Notes: a model not told the origin generated them from the sequence alone. DNA of 64,000 nucleotides from Streptomyces sp. F63 (GCF_018070345.1 NZ_JAGPXX010000015.1:79337-143336); one strand, 5' to 3'. Shown: positions 33,617 through 42,458, counted from the stretch's first letter. Made by a program: numbers and translations.

Positions 33617-34261
33617 ATGGCTAAGCAGATCAAGGGCGTCCTGGGCGAGAAGCTCGGCATGACGCAGGTGTGGGACGAGAACAACCGCGTCGTCCCGGTC
33701 ACCGTCGTCAAGGCCGGCCCCTGCGTCGTGACCCAGGTCCGTACCGCTGACTCCGACGGCTACGACGCCGTCCAGATCGCCTTCGGCGAGATCGACCCGC
33801 GCAAGGTGAACAAGCCCCTCAAGGGCCACTTCGCCAAGGCCGACGTCACCCCGCGCCGCCACCTGGTGGAGCTGCGTACCACCGACGCCGGTGAGTACAC
33901 GCTCGGCCAGGAGGTCACCGCCGAGGTGTTCGAGTCCGGTGTCAAGGTCGACGTGACCGGCACCAGCAAGGGCAAGGGCACCGCCGGTGTCATGAAGCGC
34001 CACGGCTTCGCCGGCCTCGGCGCCGGCCACGGCACCCAGCGCAAGCACCGCTCGCCGGGCTCCATCGGCGGCTGCGCCACGCCGGGCCGCGTGTTCAAGG
34101 GCCTGCGCATGGCCGGCCGCATGGGCAACGAGCGGGTCACCACCCAGAACCTGACCGTCCATGCCGTTGACGCGGAGAAGGGCCTGCTCCTGATCAAGGG
34201 AGCGGTTCCTGGTCCGAACGGCGGCCTCGTCCTGGTCCGTACCGCGGCCAAGGGGGCCTGA
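33617..34261 (+). CDS. rplC: 50S ribosomal protein L3 (uL3)
   Basis: 214 residues, early-assembly 23S-binding protein whose loop reaches the peptidyl-transferase centre. Family motifs: MAKQIKGVLGEKLGMTQVWD and the extended loop GHGTQRKHRSPGSIGGCATP (about residues 135-154). GAGGTGACG precedes the ATG at 33617. rplD starts 7 bases after its stop. Confidence 0.98.
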   Translation: MAKQIKGVLGEKLGMTQVWDENNRVVPVTVVKAGPCVVTQVRTADSDGYDAVQIAFGEIDPRKVNKPLKGHFAKADVTPRRHLVELRTTDAGEYTLGQEVTAEVFESGVKVDVTGTSKGKGTAGVMKRHGFAGLGAGHGTQRKHRSPGSIGGCATPGRVFKGLRMAGRMGNERVTTQNLTVHAVDAEKGLLLIKGAVPGPNGGLVLVRTAAKGA

Positions 34262-34268
34262 GGTAACG

Positions 34269-34943
34269 ATGAGCACCATTGACATCCTTTCGCCGGCAGG
34301 CGACAAGGCCGGGACCGTCGAGCTCCCCGCGGAGATCTTCGACGCGCAGGTCAGCATTCCGCTGATCCACCAGGTCGTCGTCGCCCAGCTGGCCGCTGCC
34401 CGCCAGGGCACGCACAAGACCAAGACCCGTGGCGAGGTCCGCGGCGGCGGCAAGAAGCCGTACCGCCAGAAGGGCACCGGCCGCGCCCGTCAGGGCTCGA
34501 CCCGCGCGCCGCAGTTCGCCGGCGGTGGCGTCGTGCACGGTCCCGTGCCGCGCGACTACTCGCAGCGGACCCCGAAGAAGATGAAGGCCGCCGCGCTCCG
34601 CGGTGCCCTCTCGGACCGGGCGCGCCACGGCCGCATCCACGTCGTCACCGGCGTGGTCGAGGGCGAGGTCTCCACCAAGGCCGCGAAGACCCTGCTGGGC
34701 AAGGTCAGTGAGCGCAAGAACGTGCTCCTGGTCGCCGAGCGGTCCGACGAGGCCGCGTGGCTCTCCGCCCGCAACCTGCCCCAGGTGCACCTCCTGGAGC
34801 CGGGCCAGCTGAACACGTACGACGTGCTCGTCTCCGACGACGTGGTCTTCACGCAGGCCGCCTACGAGCGTTTCGTGGCGGGTCCCGCCGCGGCCGCCAA
34901 GGCTGTCGCCTCCGAGGCTGAGCTCGAAGGGAGCAACGCCTGA
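34269..34943 (+). CDS. rplD: 50S ribosomal protein L4 (uL4)
   Basis: 224 residues. Lines the exit tunnel with its basic loop (TRGEVRGGGKKPYRQKGTGR, about residues 47-66) and represses the S10 operon in E. coli. The tail ends in an Ala-rich stretch. Its TGA overlaps the next ATG (TGATG), coupling rplW translation. Confidence 0.98.
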   Translation: MSTIDILSPAGDKAGTVELPAEIFDAQVSIPLIHQVVVAQLAAARQGTHKTKTRGEVRGGGKKPYRQKGTGRARQGSTRAPQFAGGGVVHGPVPRDYSQRTPKKMKAAALRGALSDRARHGRIHVVTGVVEGEVSTKAAKTLLGKVSERKNVLLVAERSDEAAWLSARNLPQVHLLEPGQLNTYDVLVSDDVVFTQAAYERFVAGPAAAAKAVASEAELEGSNA

Positions 34944-35275
34944 TGAGCGAGGCAACGGCAACCGCGGTCACCAGCAAGACCTTCACGGACCACCGTGACA
35001 TCCTGGTCAAGCCGGTGGTCTCGGAGAAGAGCTACGCGCTGCTGGACGAGAACAAGTACACGTTCATCGTCGACCCGCGCGCCAACAAGACCCAGATCAA
35101 GCAGGCCGTCGAGGCGGTCTTCTCGGTCAAGGTCACCGGGGTCAACACGATCAACCGCCAGGGCAAGCGCAAGCGCACCCGCACCGGTTACGGCAAGCGC
35201 AAGGACACCAAGCGCGCCATCGTGACCCTCGCCGAGGGCGACCGTATCGACATCTTCGGCGGCCCGGTCTCCTAA
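34943..35275 (+). CDS. rplW: 50S ribosomal protein L23 (uL23)
   Basis: 110 residues. Sits at the tunnel exit and docks trigger factor and SRP. Core motifs KPVVSEKSYALLDENKYTF and FSVKVTGVNTINRQGKRKR; the first 18 residues are a variable extension. ATG overlaps the rplD stop by 1 base. Confidence 0.98.
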   Translation: MSEATATAVTSKTFTDHRDILVKPVVSEKSYALLDENKYTFIVDPRANKTQIKQAVEAVFSVKVTGVNTINRQGKRKRTRTGYGKRKDTKRAIVTLAEGDRIDIFGGPVS

Positions 35276-35314
35276 GGGAGTCCGAGTCGTCCGGAATCGG
35301 ACGAGGACTGAGAA

Positions 35315-36151
35315 ATGGGTATCCGCAAGTACAAGCCGACGACCCCGGGCCGTCGTGGCTCCAGCGTCGCCGACTTCGTCGAGATCACGCGGTCCACGCC
35401 GGAGAAGTCGCTGGTCCGCCCCCTGCACAGCAAGGGCGGCCGTAACAACGCCGGTCGTGTGACCGTTCGCCACCAGGGCGGTGGCCACAAGCGCGCCTAC
35501 CGCGTGATCGACTTCCGTCGTCACGACAAGGACGGCGTGCCGGCCAAGGTCGCGCACATCGAGTACGACCCCAACCGCACCGCGCGCATCGCGCTGCTGC
35601 ACTACGCGGACGGCGAGAAGCGCTACATCCTCGCCCCGCGCGGACTGCAGCAGGGCGACCGGATCGAGAACGGGCCGGGCGCGGACATCAAGCCGGGCAA
35701 CAACCTGGCGCTGCGCAACATCCCGGTCGGTACCACGCTGCACGCCATCGAGCTGCGGCCCGGCGGCGGCGCCAAGTTCGCCCGCTCCGCGGGCGCCTCG
35801 GTGCAGCTGCTGGCGAAGGAGGGCACCATGGCCCACCTCCGCATGCCGTCCGGTGAGATCCGCCTGGTCGACGTCCGCTGCCGCGCCACGGTCGGCGAGG
35901 TCGGCAACGCCGAGCAGTCGAACATCAACTGGGGCAAGGCCGGCCGCATGCGCTGGAAGGGCGTCCGCCCGACCGTCCGCGGTGTCGTGATGAACCCCGT
36001 CGACCACCCGCACGGTGGTGGTGAGGGCAAGACCTCCGGTGGTCGCCACCCGGTCTCGCCGTGGGGTCAGAAGGAGGGCCGTACGCGCTCGCCGAAGAAG
36101 GCCAGCAACAAGTACATCGTCCGCCGCCGCAAGACGAACAAGAAGCGCTAG
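35315..36151 (+). CDS. rplB: 50S ribosomal protein L2 (uL2)
   Basis: 278 residues. Primary 23S-binding protein needed for subunit joining and peptidyl transfer. The conserved NPVDHPHGGGEGKTSGGRHP stretch (about residues 228-247) with its functional His is intact, followed by the basic tail RRRKTNKKR. Starts at ATG 35315. Confidence 0.98.
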   Translation: MGIRKYKPTTPGRRGSSVADFVEITRSTPEKSLVRPLHSKGGRNNAGRVTVRHQGGGHKRAYRVIDFRRHDKDGVPAKVAHIEYDPNRTARIALLHYADGEKRYILAPRGLQQGDRIENGPGADIKPGNNLALRNIPVGTTLHAIELRPGGGAKFARSAGASVQLLAKEGTMAHLRMPSGEIRLVDVRCRATVGEVGNAEQSNINWGKAGRMRWKGVRPTVRGVVMNPVDHPHGGGEGKTSGGRHPVSPWGQKEGRTRSPKKASNKYIVRRRKTNKKR

Positions 36152-36163
36152 GAGCGGGTTCAG

Positions 36164-36445
36164 ATGCCGCGCAGTCTCAAGAAGGGGCCCTTCGTCGACG
36201 ACCACCTGATCAAGAAGGTGGACGGACAGAACGACGCGGGGACCAAGAACGTCATCAAGACCTGGTCCCGCCGCTCCATGATCGTCCCGGCCATGCTGGG
36301 CCACACGATCGCGGTGCACGACGGCCGCAAGCACGTCCCGGTGTTCATCACCGAGTCGATGGTCGGCCACAAGCTCGGCGAGTTCGCGCCGACCCGCACC
36401 TTCCGCGGCCACGTCAAGGACGACCGCAAGTCGAAGCGTCGTTGA
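36164..36445 (+). CDS. rpsS: 30S ribosomal protein S19 (uS19)
   Basis: 93 residues. Head protein contacting the A-site finger. Begins MPRSLKKGPFVDDHLIKKV and ends FRGHVKDDRKSKRR, complete for the family. 12 bases after rplB; rplV follows after 43. Confidence 0.98.
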   Translation: MPRSLKKGPFVDDHLIKKVDGQNDAGTKNVIKTWSRRSMIVPAMLGHTIAVHDGRKHVPVFITESMVGHKLGEFAPTRTFRGHVKDDRKSKRR

Positions 36446-36488
36446 CGGGCGGGGTGTGAAGACCATGACAGACACCGAAGGGACAACC

Positions 36489-36836
36489 ATGGAAGCCAGG
36501 GCCCAGGCGCGGTACATCCGCGTCACGCCCATGAAGGCCCGCCGCGTGGTGGACCTCATCCGTGGCATGGATGCCACGGAGGCTCAGGCGGTCCTGCGTT
36601 TCGCCCCGCAGGCCGCGAGCGTGCCGGTGGCCAAGGTGCTCGACAGCGCCATCGCCAATGCCGCGCACAACTACGACCACACCGACGCCGGCAGCCTCTT
36701 CATCTCCGAGGCGTACGTCGACGAGGGCCCGACCCTGAAGCGGTTCCGGCCGCGCGCCCAGGGCCGCGCCTACCGGATCCGCAAGCGGACCAGCCACATC
36801 ACCGTGGTCGTCAGCAGCAAGGAAGGAACCCGGTAA
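36489..36836 (+). CDS. rplV: 50S ribosomal protein L22 (uL22)
   Basis: 115 residues. Its beta-hairpin (about residues 85-100, RAQGRAYRIRKRTSH) narrows the exit tunnel near the macrolide site and shows no deletion. I chose the ATG at 36489 after GAAGGGA over the upstream ATGs at 36456 and 36465, because METRAQARYIRV-type N-termini are standard. TAATG overlap with rpsC. Confidence 0.97.
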   Translation: MEARAQARYIRVTPMKARRVVDLIRGMDATEAQAVLRFAPQAASVPVAKVLDSAIANAAHNYDHTDAGSLFISEAYVDEGPTLKRFRPRAQGRAYRIRKRTSHITVVVSSKEGTR

Positions 36837-37675
36837 TGGGCCAGAAGGTTAACCCGCACGGGTTCCGGCTCGGCATCACCACGGACTTCAAGTCCCGCTG
36901 GTACGCCGACAAGCTGTACAAGGACTACGTCAAGGAAGACGTCGCCATCCGCCGGATGATGACGAAGGGCATGGAGCGCGCCGGTATCTCCAAGGTGGAG
37001 ATCGAGCGCACCCGTGACCGCGTCCGCGTCGACATCCACACCGCCCGGCCGGGCATCGTCATCGGCCGCCGCGGCGCGGAGGCCGACCGCATCCGCGGCG
37101 AGCTGGAGAAGCTCACCGGCAAGCAGGTGCAGCTGAACATCCTCGAGGTCAAGAACCCCGAGACGGATGCCCAGCTGGTCGCGCAGGCCGTCGCCGAGCA
37201 GCTCTCCTCCCGCGTCTCCTTCCGTCGCGCCATGCGCAAGAGCATGCAGTCGACGATGAAGGCCGGCGCCAAGGGCATCAAGATCCAGTGCGGTGGCCGC
37301 CTCGGCGGCGCCGAGATGTCCCGCTCGGAGTTCTACCGCGAGGGCCGGGTGCCCCTGCACACCCTCCGCGCGAACGTCGACTACGGCTTCTTCGAGGCCA
37401 AGACCACCTTCGGCCGCATCGGCGTGAAGGTGTGGATCTACAAGGGCGACGTCAAGAACATCGCCGAGGTTCGGGCCGAGAACGCCGCCGCCCGTGCCGG
37501 TAACCGCCCCGCTCGCGGTGGCGGCGACCGGCCGTCGCGTGGCGGTGGCCGTGGTGGCGAGCGCGGTGGCCGCGGTCGTAAGCCCCAGCAGCAGTCGGCT
37601 CCGGCCGCCGAGGCCAAGGCCGAGGCTCCCGCTGCCGCCGCCGCTGAGCCGAGCGCTGCCGGAAAGGAGAGCTGA
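36836..37675 (+). CDS. rpsC: 30S ribosomal protein S3 (uS3)
   Basis: 279 residues. Mediates mRNA entry, with the KH motif GIVIGRRGAEADRIRGELEK (about residues 75-94). The C-terminus is extended with an RG-rich stretch (GGGDRPSRGGGRGGERGGRG) and an Ala/Glu tail, which is typical of actinobacterial S3 and longer than E. coli (233). ATG overlaps the rplV stop. Confidence 0.98.
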   Translation: MGQKVNPHGFRLGITTDFKSRWYADKLYKDYVKEDVAIRRMMTKGMERAGISKVEIERTRDRVRVDIHTARPGIVIGRRGAEADRIRGELEKLTGKQVQLNILEVKNPETDAQLVAQAVAEQLSSRVSFRRAMRKSMQSTMKAGAKGIKIQCGGRLGGAEMSRSEFYREGRVPLHTLRANVDYGFFEAKTTFGRIGVKVWIYKGDVKNIAEVRAENAAARAGNRPARGGGDRPSRGGGRGGERGGRGRKPQQQSAPAAEAKAEAPAAAAAEPSAAGKES

Positions 37676-37678
37676 CCC

Positions 37679-38098
37679 ATGCTGATCCCTCGTAGGGTCA
37701 AGCACCGCAAGCAGCACCACCCCAAGCGCAGTGGTATGGCCAAGGGTGGTACGGAGCTGGCGTTCGGCGAGTACGGCATCCAGGCCGTGACCCCGGCCTA
37801 TGTGACCAACCGGCAGATCGAGTCCGCTCGTATCGCCATGACCCGTCACATCAAGCGTGGCGGCAAGGTCTGGATCAACATCTACCCGGACCGCCCGCTC
37901 ACCAAGAAGCCCGCCGAGACCCGCATGGGTTCCGGTAAGGGTTCCCCCGAGTGGTGGGTCGCGAACGTCAAGCCCGGCCGGGTGATGTTCGAGCTGTCCT
38001 TCCCGAACGAAAAGGTTGCCAAGGAGGCGCTGACCCGCGCCGCCCACAAGCTTCCGATGAAGTGCCGGATCGTCCGGCGCGAGGCAGGTGAGTCGTGA
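37679..38098 (+). CDS. rplP: 50S ribosomal protein L16 (uL16)
   Basis: 139 residues. Organises the A-site tRNA elbow region. Motifs: MLIPRRVKHRKQHHPKRSG and MGSGKGSPEWWVANVKPGR. Three bases after rpsC; its TGA overlaps the start of rpmC. Confidence 0.98.
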   Translation: MLIPRRVKHRKQHHPKRSGMAKGGTELAFGEYGIQAVTPAYVTNRQIESARIAMTRHIKRGGKVWINIYPDRPLTKKPAETRMGSGKGSPEWWVANVKPGRVMFELSFPNEKVAKEALTRAAHKLPMKCRIVRREAGES

Positions 38099-38322
38099 TG
38101 GCGGCCGGTACCAAGGCGACCGAGCTGCGTGAGCTGGACGACGAGGAACTCGTTGCGAAGCTTCGCGAGGCCAAGGAGGAGCTGTTCAACCTCCGCTTCC
38201 AGGCGGCGACCGGACAGCTCGAGAACCACGGCCGGCTGAAGGCCGTCCGCAAGGACATCGCCCGCATCTACACCCTGATGCGTGAGCGCGAGCTCGGCAT
38301 CGAGACGGTGGAGAGCGCCTGA
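38098..38322 (+). CDS. rpmC: 50S ribosomal protein L29 (uL29)
   Basis: 74 residues, two long helices around the tunnel exit (LREAKEELFNLRFQAATGQL, RLKAVRKDIARIYTLMRER). A GTG at 38095 is in frame, but the ATG at 38098, overlapping the rplP TGA, fits better. It ends overlapping rpsQ. Confidence 0.96.
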   Translation: MAAGTKATELRELDDEELVAKLREAKEELFNLRFQAATGQLENHGRLKAVRKDIARIYTLMRERELGIETVESA

Positions 38323-38606
38323 TGAGCGAGACGAATGTGACTGAGAACAAGAGCGAGCGCGGCTTCCGCAAGACCCGTGAGGGCCTCGTGGTCAGCGACA
38401 AGATGGACAAGACCGTCGTCGTCGCCGTCGAGGACCGCGTGAAGCACGCGCTGTACGGCAAGGTCGTCCGCCGTACCAACAAGCTCAAGGCGCACGACGA
38501 GCAGAACGCTGCCGGTGTCGGCGACCGCGTCCTCCTGATGGAGACCCGGCCGCTGTCCGCCACCAAGCGCTGGCGCATCGTCGAGATCCTCGAGAAGGCC
38601 AAGTAG
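38322..38606 (+). CDS. rpsQ: 30S ribosomal protein S17 (uS17)
   Basis: 94 residues. Primary 16S-binding protein of the body; motifs GLVVSDKMDKTVVVAVEDRV and RVLLMETRPLSATKRWRIV. Last gene of the S10 unit; a 125-base gap with three hairpins follows. Confidence 0.98.
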   Translation: MSETNVTENKSERGFRKTREGLVVSDKMDKTVVVAVEDRVKHALYGKVVRRTNKLKAHDEQNAAGVGDRVLLMETRPLSATKRWRIVEILEKAK

Positions 38607-38608
38607 GC

Positions 38609-38703
38609 CATTCCCGCTCGGGAATGCCTCGTCATACACCCTGAGGTCTCTCCTCAGGACAGTTCCGCCAGGCTCGGCGGGGGCTCCCACGGAGCCCCCG
38701 CCG
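38609..38703 (+). terminator. Three stacked hairpins between rpsQ and rplN
   Basis: CATTCCC/GGGAATG (38609-38626), CCTGAGG/CCTCAGG (38640-38658) and a 13-bp CGGCGGGGGCTCC/GGAGCCCCCGCCG stem (38675-38703). The last resembles a terminator without T-run. They mark the boundary between the S10 and spc units and may attenuate read-through. No clear promoter for rplN was seen. Confidence 0.55.
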
Positions 38704-38731
38704 GGAACCGGCAGACGATCAGGAGATAGAC

Positions 38732-39100
38732 GTGATCCAGCAGGAGTCGCGACTGCGGGTCGCCGACAACACGGGGGCGAAGGAAATCCTTTGCATCCGT
38801 GTTCTCGGTGGCTCCGGTCGACGCTACGCGGGCATCGGTGACGTCATCGTCGCCACCGTGAAGGACGCGATTCCCGGCGGCAACGTGAAGAAGGGTGACG
38901 TCATCAAGGCGGTCATCGTTCGCACGGTGAAGGAGCGCCGCCGCGCCGACGGCTCGTACATCCGCTTCGACGAGAACGCGGCCGTCATCCTCAAGAACGA
39001 CGGTGACCCCCGCGGCACCCGCATCTTCGGCCCGGTGGGCCGGGAGCTGCGCGAGAAGAAGTTCATGAAGATCATCTCGCTCGCGCCGGAGGTGCTGTAA
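38732..39100 (+). CDS. rplN: 50S ribosomal protein L14 (uL14)
   Basis: 122 residues. Forms inter-subunit bridges and binds the RsfS silencing factor. Begins MIQQESRLRVADNTGAKEIL (GTG start at 38732, after AGGAGA) and ends VGRELREKKFMKIISLAPEVL. First gene of the spc unit. Confidence 0.98.
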   Translation: MIQQESRLRVADNTGAKEILCIRVLGGSGRRYAGIGDVIVATVKDAIPGGNVKKGDVIKAVIVRTVKERRRADGSYIRFDENAAVILKNDGDPRGTRIFGPVGRELREKKFMKIISLAPEVL

Positions 39101-39103
39101 CCG

Positions 39104-39427
39104 ATGAAGATCAAGAAGGGCGACCTGGTCCAGGTCATCACCGGTAAGGACAAGGGCAAGCAGGGCAAGGTCATCCAGGCCTTCCCCCGCGAGGACCGCG
39201 TCCTGGTCGAGGGTGTCAACCGGGTCAAGAAGCACACCAAGGCCGGCCAGACCGCCCGCGGTTCGAAGACCGGCGGCATCGTCACGACCGAGGCCCCGAT
39301 CCACGTGAGCAATGTTCAGCTCGTGGTGGAGAAGGACGGCAAGAAGGTCGTCACGCGTGTCGGCTACCGCTTCGACGACGAAGGCAACAAGATCCGCGTT
39401 GCCAAGCGGACCGGTGAGGACATCTGA
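39104..39427 (+). CDS. rplX: 50S ribosomal protein L24 (uL24)
   Basis: 107 residues with the KOW motif (KKGDLVQVITGKDKGKQGKV, residues 4-23), an assembly initiator of the large subunit. 3 bases after rplN; TGATG overlap with rplE. Confidence 0.98.
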   Translation: MKIKKGDLVQVITGKDKGKQGKVIQAFPREDRVLVEGVNRVKKHTKAGQTARGSKTGGIVTTEAPIHVSNVQLVVEKDGKKVVTRVGYRFDDEGNKIRVAKRTGEDI

Positions 39428-39987
39428 TGAGTGCCACCACAGTGACCCCGCGCCTGAAGCAGCGCTACCGCGAGGAGATCACGGGCAAGCTGCGTGAGGA
39501 GTTCTCCTACGAGAACGTCATGCAGATCCCGGGCCTCACCAAGATCGTGGTCAACATGGGTGTGGGCGACGCCGCCCGCGACTCCAAGCTGATCGAGGGC
39601 GCCATCCGCGACCTCGCCACGATCACCGGCCAGAAGCCGTCGGTCACCAAGGCCCGCAAGTCCATCGCGCAGTTCAAGCTGCGCGAGGGCCAGCCGATCG
39701 GTGCCCACGTCACCCTCCGCGGTGACCGCATGTGGGAGTTCCTGGACCGGCTGCTGTCGCTCGCGCTGCCGCGCATCCGCGACTTCCGCGGTCTGTCGCC
39801 GAAGCAGTTCGACGGCCGGGGCAACTACACCTTCGGTCTCACGGAGCAGGTCATGTTCCACGAGATCGACCAGGACAAGATCGACCGGGTCCGGGGCATG
39901 GACATCACCGTGGTCACCACGGCGACCAACGACGACGAGGGCCGTGCCCTGCTGCGTCACCTCGGCTTCCCGTTCAAGGAGAACTGA
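39427..39987 (+). CDS. rplE: 50S ribosomal protein L5 (uL5)
   Basis: 186 residues. Binds 5S rRNA in the central protuberance. Motifs: PGLTKIVVNMGVGDAARDSK, GQKPSVTKARKSIAQFKLRE and the C-terminal ATNDDEGRALLRHLGFPF. ATG overlaps the rplX stop by 1 base. Confidence 0.98.
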   Translation: MSATTVTPRLKQRYREEITGKLREEFSYENVMQIPGLTKIVVNMGVGDAARDSKLIEGAIRDLATITGQKPSVTKARKSIAQFKLREGQPIGAHVTLRGDRMWEFLDRLLSLALPRIRDFRGLSPKQFDGRGNYTFGLTEQVMFHEIDQDKIDRVRGMDITVVTTATNDDEGRALLRHLGFPFKEN

Positions 39988-39989
39988 CC

Positions 39990-40175
39990 GTGGCGAAGAA
40001 GGCTCTGATCGCTAAGGCCGCCCGCAAGCCGAAGTTCGGTGTGCGCGCGTACACCCGCTGCCAGCGCTGTGGCCGGCCGCACTCCGTCTACCGCAAGTTC
40101 GGCCTCTGCCGTGTGTGCCTCCGTGAGATGGCGCACCGCGGCGAGCTGCCGGGCGTCACCAAGAGCTCCTGGTAA
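39990..40175 (+). CDS. rpsN: 30S ribosomal protein S14 type Z (zinc form)
   Basis: 61 residues; GTG start 2 bases after the rplE stop. Four Cys (CQRCGRPHS and CRVCLREM: Cys24, 27, 40, 43) form a zinc site, so this is the C+ form. Streptomycetes usually keep a second, zinc-independent S14 elsewhere for zinc starvation. Begins VAKKALIAKAARKPKFGVRA (Met at the GTG start). Confidence 0.97.
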   Translation: MAKKALIAKAARKPKFGVRAYTRCQRCGRPHSVYRKFGLCRVCLREMAHRGELPGVTKSSW

Positions 40176-40466
40176 TCCCTCCCGCCGCCCGGCCCGCCCC
40201 GCCGCGGGCGGCCGCCGGGCGACGGGACGCAGGGACCAGCCAGGACTCTCGGTAAGCACGTGGCCGGCGAGGGCCCGGCCCGGACCACTCCACGGTTCCC
40301 GTAGAGTGGAAGGGTTGGGCGTTCGCCGTCCATGGCCGTCCGCGGGCACAGCCCGCTATGACACTTACTACGCCGTAGGTCCCCGCGCCGCACCCGTCCC
40401 GGAACACACCCCGGGGAGAGGGATGGCGCAGATAGGAAACCCCGGCGAGAGAGGCCGAAGGCCATC

Positions 40467-40865
40467 ATGACCATGACCGATCCGATCGCAGACATGCTCA
40501 CTCGTCTGCGAAACGCCAACTCGGCTTATCACGACACCGTCGTGATGCCGCACAGCAAGATCAAGTCGCACATCGCGGAGATCCTCCAGCAGGAGGGCTT
40601 CATCACCGGCTGGAAGACCGAGGACGCCGAGGTGGGCAAGAACCTCGTCCTCGAGCTGAAGTTCGGCCCCAACCGCGAGCGCTCGATCGCCGGCATCAAG
40701 CGGATTTCGAAGCCGGGCCTGCGGGTCTACGCAAAGTCCACCAATCTGCCGAAGGTGCTCGGCGGCCTGGGCGTGGCGATCATCTCCACGTCCCACGGGC
40801 TGCTCACCGGCCAGCAGGCGCAGAAGAAGGGCGTGGGTGGGGAAGTCCTCGCCTACGTCTGGTAG
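40467..40865 (+). CDS. rpsH: 30S ribosomal protein S8 (uS8)
   Basis: 132 residues. Central-domain 16S-binding protein and autogenous repressor of the spc operon in E. coli. Begins MTMTDPIADMLTRLRNANSA and ends with the ISTSHGLLTGQQAQKKGVGGEVLAYVW signature. A 291-base gap precedes it, with a GC-rich hairpin just after rpsN and a short CCACTC/GAGTGG inverted repeat near 40290-40315; a separate promoter is likely but not defined. Confidence 0.98.
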   Translation: MTMTDPIADMLTRLRNANSAYHDTVVMPHSKIKSHIAEILQQEGFITGWKTEDAEVGKNLVLELKFGPNRERSIAGIKRISKPGLRVYAKSTNLPKVLGGLGVAIISTSHGLLTGQQAQKKGVGGEVLAYVW

Positions 40866-40884
40866 TCGGGAAGGAGGAACTGCA

Positions 40885-41424
40885 ATGTCGCGCATCGGCA
40901 AGCTCCCCATCCCGGTTCCCGCCGGCGTGGACGTCACCATCGATGGCCGGACGGTCGCCGTGAAGGGCCCCAAGGGCACCCTCTCGCACACCGTCGCCGC
41001 GCCCATCGAGGTCAGCAAGGGTGAGGACGGTGTCATCACCGTCAGCCGCCCCAATGACGAGCGTCAGAACAAGGCCCTGCACGGCCTGTCCCGCACGCTG
41101 GTGGCGAACATGATCACCGGGGTGACCCAGGGATACAGCAAGAAGCTCGAAATCAGCGGTGTCGGTTACCGTGTCCAGGCGAAGGGCTCCAACCTGGAGT
41201 TCGCGCTGGGCTACAGCCACCCCATCCTGATCGAGGCCCCGGAGGGCATCACCTTCACGGTGGAGTCCCCGACCAAGCTGAGTGTCGAGGGCATCGACAA
41301 GCAGAAGGTCGGCGAGGTCGCGGCCAACATCCGCAAGCTGCGGAAGCCCGACCCGTACAAGGCCAAGGGCGTGAAGTACGCCGGCGAGGTCATCCGGCGC
41401 AAGGTCGGAAAGGCTGGTAAGTAA
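40885..41424 (+). CDS. rplF: 50S ribosomal protein L6 (uL6)
   Basis: 179 residues, two similar domains near the sarcin-ricin loop. MSRIGKLPIPVPAGVDVTID at the start; C-terminal RKPDPYKAKGVKYAGEVIRR. ATG at 40885 after GGAAGGAGG; an in-frame ATG at 40837 lies inside rpsH and is rejected. Confidence 0.98.
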   Translation: MSRIGKLPIPVPAGVDVTIDGRTVAVKGPKGTLSHTVAAPIEVSKGEDGVITVSRPNDERQNKALHGLSRTLVANMITGVTQGYSKKLEISGVGYRVQAKGSNLEFALGYSHPILIEAPEGITFTVESPTKLSVEGIDKQKVGEVAANIRKLRKPDPYKAKGVKYAGEVIRRKVGKAGK

Positions 41425-41427
41425 GCC

Positions 41428-41811
41428 ATGGCATTCGGCGTGAAGATCGCCAAGGGCGACGCCCGCAAGCGCGCCGCCATCAAGCGTCGCCACATCCGCG
41501 TCCGCAAGCGGATCTCCGGTACCCCGGAGCGTCCCCGCCTGGTCGTGACGCGTTCCAACCGCCACATGACCGCCCAGGTCATCGACGACATCGCGGGCCA
41601 CACGCTGGCCTCGGCGTCGACGCTGGACGAGTCCATCCGCGGGAACGAGGGCGACAAGAGCTCCCAGGCTCAGAAGGTCGGCGCCCTGGTGGCCGAGCGG
41701 GCCAAGGCCGCCGGCATCGAGGCCGTCGTGTTCGACCGCGGTGGCAACCAGTACGCCGGGCGGATCGCCGCTCTGGCCGACGCCGCCCGCGAGGCCGGGC
41801 TCAAGTTCTGA
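41428..41811 (+). CDS. rplR: 50S ribosomal protein L18 (uL18)
   Basis: 127 residues. Carries 5S rRNA into the ribosome with L5. Motifs RVRKRISGTPERPRLVVTRS, then FDRGGNQYAGRIAALADAAR. 3 bases after rplF; rpsE follows after 44. Confidence 0.98.
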   Translation: MAFGVKIAKGDARKRAAIKRRHIRVRKRISGTPERPRLVVTRSNRHMTAQVIDDIAGHTLASASTLDESIRGNEGDKSSQAQKVGALVAERAKAAGIEAVVFDRGGNQYAGRIAALADAAREAGLKF

Positions 41812-41855
41812 GCACGGTTCCGTAGCAGCGGACGTAAACGAGAGAGGTAAATCCA

Positions 41856-42458
41856 ATGGCTGGACCCCAGCGCCGCGGTGGCGGCGCCGGTGGCGGCGAG
41901 CGGCGGGACCGTAAGGGCCGGGACGGCGGCGCTGCCGCCGAGAAGACCGCGTACGTTGAGCGCGTTGTCGCGATCAACCGTGTTGCCAAGGTTGTGAAGG
42001 GTGGTCGTCGCTTCAGCTTCACCGCGCTGGTCGTGGTGGGCGACGGTGACGGCACCGTGGGCGTCGGATACGGCAAGGCCAAGGAGGTGCCGGCCGCCAT
42101 CGCCAAGGGTGTGGAGGAGGCCAAGAAGCACTTCTTCAAGGTCCCCCGGATCCAGGGCACCATCCCGCACCCGATCCAGGGCGAGAAGGCCGCGGGCGTC
42201 GTCCTGCTGAAGCCTGCTTCCCCCGGTACCGGTGTGATCGCGGGTGGCCCGGTGCGCGCCGTGCTGGAGTGCGCGGGCATCCACGACGTGCTCAGCAAGT
42301 CGCTGGGCTCGTCGAACCCGATCAACATCGTGCACGCCACGGTGTCGGCTCTCCGGGGGCTGCAGCGCCCGGAGGAGATCGCCGCCCGCCGCGGACTGCC
42401 CCTGGAGGACGTCGCCCCCGCGGCTCTGCTGCGGGCGCGTGCGGGAGCGGGTGCGTGA
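41856..42458 (+). CDS. rpsE: 30S ribosomal protein S5 (uS5)
   Basis: 200 residues. Controls decoding fidelity; the N-terminal spectinomycin loop region (VVKGGRRFSFTALVVVGDGD) looks normal. A Gly/Arg-rich N-terminal extension (AGPQRRGGGAGGGERRDRKG) is typical of streptomycetes. TGATG overlap with rpmD. Confidence 0.98.
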   Translation: MAGPQRRGGGAGGGERRDRKGRDGGAAAEKTAYVERVVAINRVAKVVKGGRRFSFTALVVVGDGDGTVGVGYGKAKEVPAAIAKGVEEAKKHFFKVPRIQGTIPHPIQGEKAAGVVLLKPASPGTGVIAGGPVRAVLECAGIHDVLSKSLGSSNPINIVHATVSALRGLQRPEEIAARRGLPLEDVAPAALLRARAGAGA

